Source: Runella defluvii (GTDB lineage: Bacteria; Bacteroidota; Bacteroidia; Cytophagales; Spirosomataceae). From it: 64,000 bases of DNA. The notes under the pieces were generated by a model. It saw only the letters and a list, made by a program, of their open reading frames with translations. It was not told where the DNA came from and made no database searches. Positions within the stretch are counted from its first letter, which is position 1. Every line of letters begins with the position of its first letter. This document shows positions 62,301 to 64,000 of the stretch, piece by piece. The DNA lies in contig NZ_JACIBY010000001.1 of NCBI RefSeq assembly GCF_014195535.1, positions 1,009,716-1,073,715 of the forward strand. The letters run 5' to 3'. A program made the position numbers and the translations under genes.

Positions 62301-64000
62301 GAACTTATACCTTGACCGTCGTGGATAGTAACAACTGCGTAGTATCAGCGTCCGCAACCCTGGTCGAACCAGCCGAATTAGCTCCTAACGCCGAAATTAA
62401 GCACGTATCGTGTTTTGGTGGAAACGACGGCAGCATTGATTTTAACGTTCAGGGGGGGACTGGCGTTTATACCTATTCGTGGTCAAACGGCGCAACTACC
62501 CAAGACATCTCGAACCTGAAAGCAGGCGTATATCGCTTGACGGTGAAAGACGAAAACAATTGCTCGATTGACATTGATTTCACCATCACCCAGCCTAATA
62601 ACCCACTTTCGTTGACCTTAACACCTACTGCACCTACCTGCCACGATGGCGAAAACGGTAAAGTAACGTTGACCATTGCGGGTGGAACAACGCCGTACAA
62701 GGTACGCTGGTCAAACGGTGCTGAAATGTGGGACATTGCCGATTTAAAGAGTGGTTGGTACAAAGTAGTGGTTTCGGATGCCAACGGATGTACGACTACC
62801 GACAGTGTTCAACTGGCAAATCCTGCGTTGTTGTCGTTGGTGGCCAAGGGCGATACCGTTTGCGAAGGTGATACCGTGAAGCTTTCGGCTACGTATGACC
62901 CAACGGCACAAATTAGCTGGACGGGGCCTGTGGGATATGCTTCGGGCAATCCTAACCCCATGATTATCAATTCGCAATTGTACCAAGCGGGAACTTACGT
63001 AGCAACCGTGACCAAAGGGGAATGTTTCCGCACTGATACGGTTCAGGTGGTGATTCACCAGCGCCCGTCGGTGATGGTGATTTATGCGGGCTGCATTCCT
63101 AATTCGTACGAAATACGGGTGCAAGTTTCTCCTAATGCCCAATTTTCATCCGATGAAGGAACGGTCACGTACGAGGGCGACAACAAGTACTACATTCGTA
63201 ATATTCCCAACAACAAGATAGCCACATTCACGGCCACCAATCAGGCAGGATGTTCGATGTCTCAAAAAGTGGATCGTACCATTTGCGACGCCAACCAGCC
63301 AAGTCCTTGTACCAACAATCCTGCGGGACCTAACGCGGTTATTTGCGAACCCACCGAAACACATCCATTGCCAAAACCAACCAATAGCCGTTATTGGATT
63401 GCATCGGCGTCGAATCCAAGTTCGGCCTTTGCAGATACTACGGGCTTAGTGACGGGCATGACTGCCAATGGACTATATCGCTTTATTTTGGTTTCACCGC
63501 TAGATAACTGTACCGATACGGTAAGCATCACTCGCAACGCTTTACCGACGTACCAGTTGGTAGCTTCCTCGCCCCAATGTGCGGGCGACAGCGTGGCGGC
63601 CAAAGGATTTATTCAGTTGAAAAATTTCGCAGCTACTTCGCAGTACGGGTTGACGGTTGGTAATGTATATGATGCCAACCAAACGCCTGCGCCAATCCCT
63701 GCCGATGGTTTGGTATTGAAAAATGCAGGCAGTGCCACGACTGATATAACTTATACGTTGAGGGTTTATTCAGAAACGGGCTGTTTTGTGGAAGAAAAGA
63801 TAGTGTTGAAAAAAGCGCCAGAACCGTTGGTGTTGGTATTGACTCCGCAGGTGGTAAATTGTACAACACCTCAGTCGGGAGCCATCAACTTAGAAGTGTC
63901 GGGTGGAACGTCGCCGTATAGTTATGTATGGTCAAATGGCGGGATTACGCAAGATTTGGTTTCTATTGCTAAAGGGAAATACAGCGTAACAGTGACTGAT
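53342..64000 (+). CDS. Giant SprB-repeat surface adhesin (3' end beyond window)
   Basis: An ATG at 53342 opens a frame that I followed to the last base of the window: 3553 codons, no stop met. Residues 1-26 are a signal peptide (ending ESYAQ). Residues about 27-1730 are beta-rich, Thr/Ser/Asn-rich and contain many spaced Cys, with DUF11-like stretches (for example TNDSGLVEVQLPVGY). Residues about 1734-3157 are 19 tandem SprB repeats, then an Ig/PKD-like segment (SLVAKGDTVCEGDTVKLSA) and the start of a further repeat at the edge. SprB of Flavobacterium is a cell-surface adhesin moved by the gliding motor and exported by T9SS; a C-terminal sorting domain is expected outside the window. No neighbour is in the same operon. 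Confidence 0.95.
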   Translation, partial: MKHYFYKAIALIVCWLALSVKESYAQLVNSFTSESPAITCQPNGAETVVTITNGSTALTNATITIQLGVGIQMIPTSTQSLQGPAVVGTAVNLNAPNFTVASWPANTTLKFSFRKKAVCAARAQKISGGGFQDVISIKNSSGTTLSILGTKTVNYDVIYASLSITSASTSPVSINPGQTATRSMTISNGSFGQLEEFLFADITSAGKFTYSDFRINPANTNISIPVSAISTSGDSVKVAFNKALIKFIGDGDEAFELNENFVLQYKITVNPCCPASTVTSKLIAQWGCDGQICQTATDNTPSISVTSVQPTLTFSTRTTTPRCFDTPAKQTIVVANTTAYAATNVKVQFGTVNSTPNFDNTQQLYLAGPYSYRIKNFGTPQTATPTQLATATNACAPANSPSRMEITIPTIAPGDTAFIDFYTVSCCIATCNAAYTPRRWGYSGTYSGACATTTYTRTIQTGQSESYTANTFTLDSPLQIYDGQTFTMEVLSNSSSIPSNYNTAPAYLEYKYTIPDGFLFSGNAADFSFIDAGGVTRTPNFFNYTAGVLTVRFNAPISFSQTRARALLKLTAKCGTSGNKTISFQSQFITDPSCTTGCGALPPQCSSIVTELLCPGGACTHGMNWALYDIRRITTGSPDNNNDSSPDATGNLDLAKLDRFVVGDTLRAIYAGRVKTSATIPSFTYGYATASITNADEIADARYTVQIIRGANSYTCTNLSATVTGTTTKVFTYDFSTTTLISRSCLPAGFTFANGDSVVVTAKYIANNLTANSSVEEVLDITPEFYLANVVTPTAAQKYQCGTRKGRMRHFDIFNSTTTSNTNLNGCGSFTLVNNFNFSVGTSTSTTAGANIFTNEYRIFQVPATSKTLASPATYTINKVDISLTRSVGYNTTTTNITIPSSYYFYSGDTLVVNLQQLFVNGLLPYPEEGYAFRETLTLTPIGAAGYVNSSSSIRTFTQYRNLSPLSSLTGATVNSTTLSSTVSYNAPVLKLSTSQPTVNATSSSVSWDVVVSNTSTLADAPFPWLTVKSKNGTFVLTQVQDITGTAVTISPNAGGLYQGSTTIAKSGSRKYRITGTTNFCGRDTIQVFTSWSCLGLSSGTTLGTVPYVSDSLSLYYEVKPSQISATVTKATGPFDMCQPFEVEVRIVSGQPTSVNSILANLELPTNNGKIGLDYIAGSGTIEYPKGTTKRIFSTAGDNLIIAAQSAQNSTLPFDLGVIDPTNFGTGKSLSGVGAAPNNEAVIRFKLQPNCDLLSGQPFGLRVYGKDPCANPALGNSEYVQGFAVNIRGANTPYKTQVSLSLPSINACANVNYPIGVSVLNLGLSATNDSGLVEVQLPVGYLPVAGSVVCSSSFCPPNLNSYTVVNLPNGGKSLTWRVAAGMPIGGAMNFTFQVQVNSSTSCNTEQVVAQTSLPFDVFCGTTLCPDFRVLTGLVSDTISVKKANFTYVSHSIAFTCSSATGQFKFKNTGAPVAAGNATTVELYQDKDKSGTYTAGDVLLQTYSTTQAIATNETITLNGAIPYSEPIPCPLVVLVKGCACTTYQKNLGGDFKYENAGADAITCSNAPAQLGCSAGLVGYTYEWTPVGAALLSELSSTTVANPTVTVVNNGTTPIVRKYLLSTTHASGCVTTDEVQITINPAPVAYDATLEKCDDGDGRVDFTLTNANAMVTGGQANMQVTYFATRANAVANVSPLGSTRSAVNGDSVFVRVSRLNENCFSVGKVTLVVNPLPAASAAATNATCFGTATGSVNLTPTGGTPNYTFLWSNGATSEDISNVAAGNYSVTVTDVKGCAATASATVGQPSQLIASIARTPITCNGLTNGSLNLTVTGGTPNYTFAWSNGATTEDVSGLSTGVYSVTVRDANGCTVTQSDTITQPTVLQLSTTQVNVKCNGAATGQIDLTVTGGTAPYTYQWSNGATTQDITGLTAGTYTVTVTDKNGCQKSTQVSITQPSALASSKAVTNVKCYNENTGAIDLTVTGGTEPYTYVWDSGQTSQDIISLKAGTYRVTITDANGCVKRDSATVTQAPSFFIFGSQTNVKCFGEATGTITLDAVDGATPPYTYSWSNGATTRNLTNLVAGDYTVTVTDANGCTVKGSNQISQPAELVVGVTSNDVTCPNGSSGTLISSVSGGVKPYRYEWKNASNAVIATTPNVYGLPVGSYTLTVIDSNNCVKQTASTTISQPPTLSAQYETTPVSCSNGNNGTITVNASGGTGTLTYTWSDGGTGATRTGLVAGKYSVEISDANGCKITVSDIEITQPSVLAASGVGIATKCYQGADGRIDLTVTGGMQPYTFGWSNGSSIEDPQNLAAGTYNVTVQDNKGCTVTTSVTVSEPTPLDVTIVPQNATCAGSSTGQANLTVTGGTGPYTYLWSTNATTEDVTGLAAGVYTVNITDANGCKTNGQTTIAQPDSLKTSATTERVSCYNGNDGKVDLTVQGGTSPYTYLWSSGATSQDLTGVKAGSYSVVVKDANQCETTLSVTLTQPDSLHIAFTKTDAQCRSKNDGKISVSVTGGVAPYQYAWSNGATTAQLQNLEAGSYTVTVTDSNLCQKQLTITVAQPDSLKIETLLTAVNCYGGTDGKIDVSVFGGTQPYTYAWSNGATSQDILATKAGNYTVTVTDAQGCEKGVNVTLTQPDSLHISAVVQNIHCKNGTDGKINLTVTGGTTPYQYTWSNGKTTRDIESLAVGTYSVTVQDANGCSAVFQTTLTEPDSLIVTYQAAPILCKGATTDVNVSVRGGKAPYTYQWANGMTVEDLLAAKAGTYSLTVTDSNLCVKTLQFVLTEPDSLKISAIAQSVSCKGGATGSIDLLVTGGTMPYSYEWSNGAVVQDLANLSAGSYKVKVKDANGCSDSLTVVVSEPDPLKATYASNDVKCKNDNTGRIDITVTGGTQPYSYTWSNGAVSQDVTSLAGGVYTVVVTDKNGCSTDLRVVIGEPDSLKLSLSPENVTCKGLSSGTILSTVSGGTKPYQYSWSNGSTLPNVYGLPAGTYTLTVVDSNNCVVSASATLVEPAELAPNAEIKHVSCFGGNDGSIDFNVQGGTGVYTYSWSNGATTQDISNLKAGVYRLTVKDENNCSIDIDFTITQPNNPLSLTLTPTAPTCHDGENGKVTLTIAGGTTPYKVRWSNGAEMWDIADLKSGWYKVVVSDANGCTTTDSVQLANPALLSLVAKGDTVCEGDTVKLSATYDPTAQISWTGPVGYASGNPNPMIINSQLYQAGTYVATVTKGECFRTDTVQVVIHQRPSVMVIYAGCIPNSYEIRVQVSPNAQFSSDEGTVTYEGDNKYYIRNIPNNKIATFTATNQAGCSMSQKVDRTICDANQPSPCTNNPAGPNAVICEPTETHPLPKPTNSRYWIASASNPSSAFADTTGLVTGMTANGLYRFILVSPLDNCTDTVSITRNALPTYQLVASSPQCAGDSVAAKGFIQLKNFAATSQYGLTVGNVYDANQTPAPIPADGLVLKNAGSATTDITYTLRVYSETGCFVEEKIVLKKAPEPLVLVLTPQVVNCTTPQSGAINLEVSGGTSPYSYVWSNGGITQDLVSIAKGKYSVTVTD
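58541..62812 (+). repeat. Nineteen tandem SprB repeats
   Basis: Each unit is about 75 residues and carries x-C-x-G-x3-G-x-I/V-x-L, then V-x-GGT-x-PY-x-Y-x-W-S-N-G-A, AG-x-Y-x-V-T-V-x-D-x-N-G-C and ends x-QP or EP. The first Cys is near 58565 and that of the nineteenth near 62639, giving a mean of about 226 nt. Units diverge in sequence, so the array is old, but repeats 6 and 17 and the block ending in PDSL show local relatedness. A twentieth unit begins near 63850 after an intervening segment. Confidence 0.93.

Noticed and set aside
58541..62812. CRISPR-like or satellite DNA repeats
   Set aside because: The periodicity of about 226 nt is protein-level (SprB repeats) with diverged DNA and an unbroken frame.
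53396..63869. Many short minus-strand frames opposite the giant gene
   Set aside because: They have no family features, overlap each other and mirror the Thr/Ala-rich codons of the long plus-strand frame, which alone shows a signal peptide and conserved repeats.

Overview
The window looks like a Bacteroidota chromosome segment, most likely a gliding Cytophagales of the Spirosomataceae/Runella type; the genus is inferred, not shown. The basis is threefold. Several promoters match the Bacteroidota pattern (TTTG, about 20 nt, TAnnTTTG) and starts lack clear Shine-Dalgarno sites. A type IX secretion (T9SS) sorting-domain protein and a giant SprB-repeat protein are present. Families typical of the phylum also occur: PDDEXK_2 nucleases, DUF2256 and DUF2805 proteins, and the Bacteroidetes arginine decarboxylase.

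Layout: 1-1755 is a minus-strand two-component module (7-TM protein, HisKA_3 kinase, NarL-type receiver cut by the window edge). 1774-4511 holds a lone unknown gene and a divergent three-gene cassette of two paralogous unknown proteins and a PI-PLC-like enzyme. 4586-24181 is one long minus-strand surface-polysaccharide locus closed by a strong hairpin at 4528-4566. It is led from a good promoter at 24249-24280 by the Wza-like and Wzz-like export genes, followed by flippase, FkbM methyltransferase, polymerases, glycosyltransferases, a sugar epimerase and GT-C-like membrane proteins. 24458-31303 adds a plus-strand glycosyltransferase and a second, A+T-rich minus-strand sub-cluster with its own flippase, FkbM methyltransferase, polymerase-like protein and two GT4 enzymes. 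The sugar genes together could build and export one or two repeat-unit polysaccharides by a Wzx/Wzy-type route.

31449-34219 is a divergent pair of secreted proteins (a tail-fibre/YadA-head-like beta-roll protein and a T9SS cargo) sharing an inverted promoter element. 34347-42271 is mostly housekeeping: an isolated nuoH, glpK, a GT-C-like protein, an arginine decarboxylase, a tiny lipoprotein, a HAD phosphatase, an Lrp/AsnC regulator and a DoxX-like protein. 42423-49801 contains valS, an Rpn-type nuclease, rtcB behind a structured leader with a 29-codon ORF and a terminator, an FeS photolyase and a DUF2256 protein. 50146-53157 is an OmpR-type two-component system with DUF429 and DUF2805 genes. 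From 53342 to the window end a single plus-strand reading frame stays open for 3553 codons: a signal peptide, a long beta-rich N-terminal part, 19 tandem SprB repeats, an Ig-like part and the start of a twentieth repeat. Its end lies outside the window.

No rRNA, tRNA, CRISPR array, insertion sequence or prophage was seen. The least explained items are the rtcB leader, the paired GTCTGAC tract at 42329-42420, the 60-bp perfect palindrome at 31384-31443, the PI-PLC cassette and the giant repeat adhesin.
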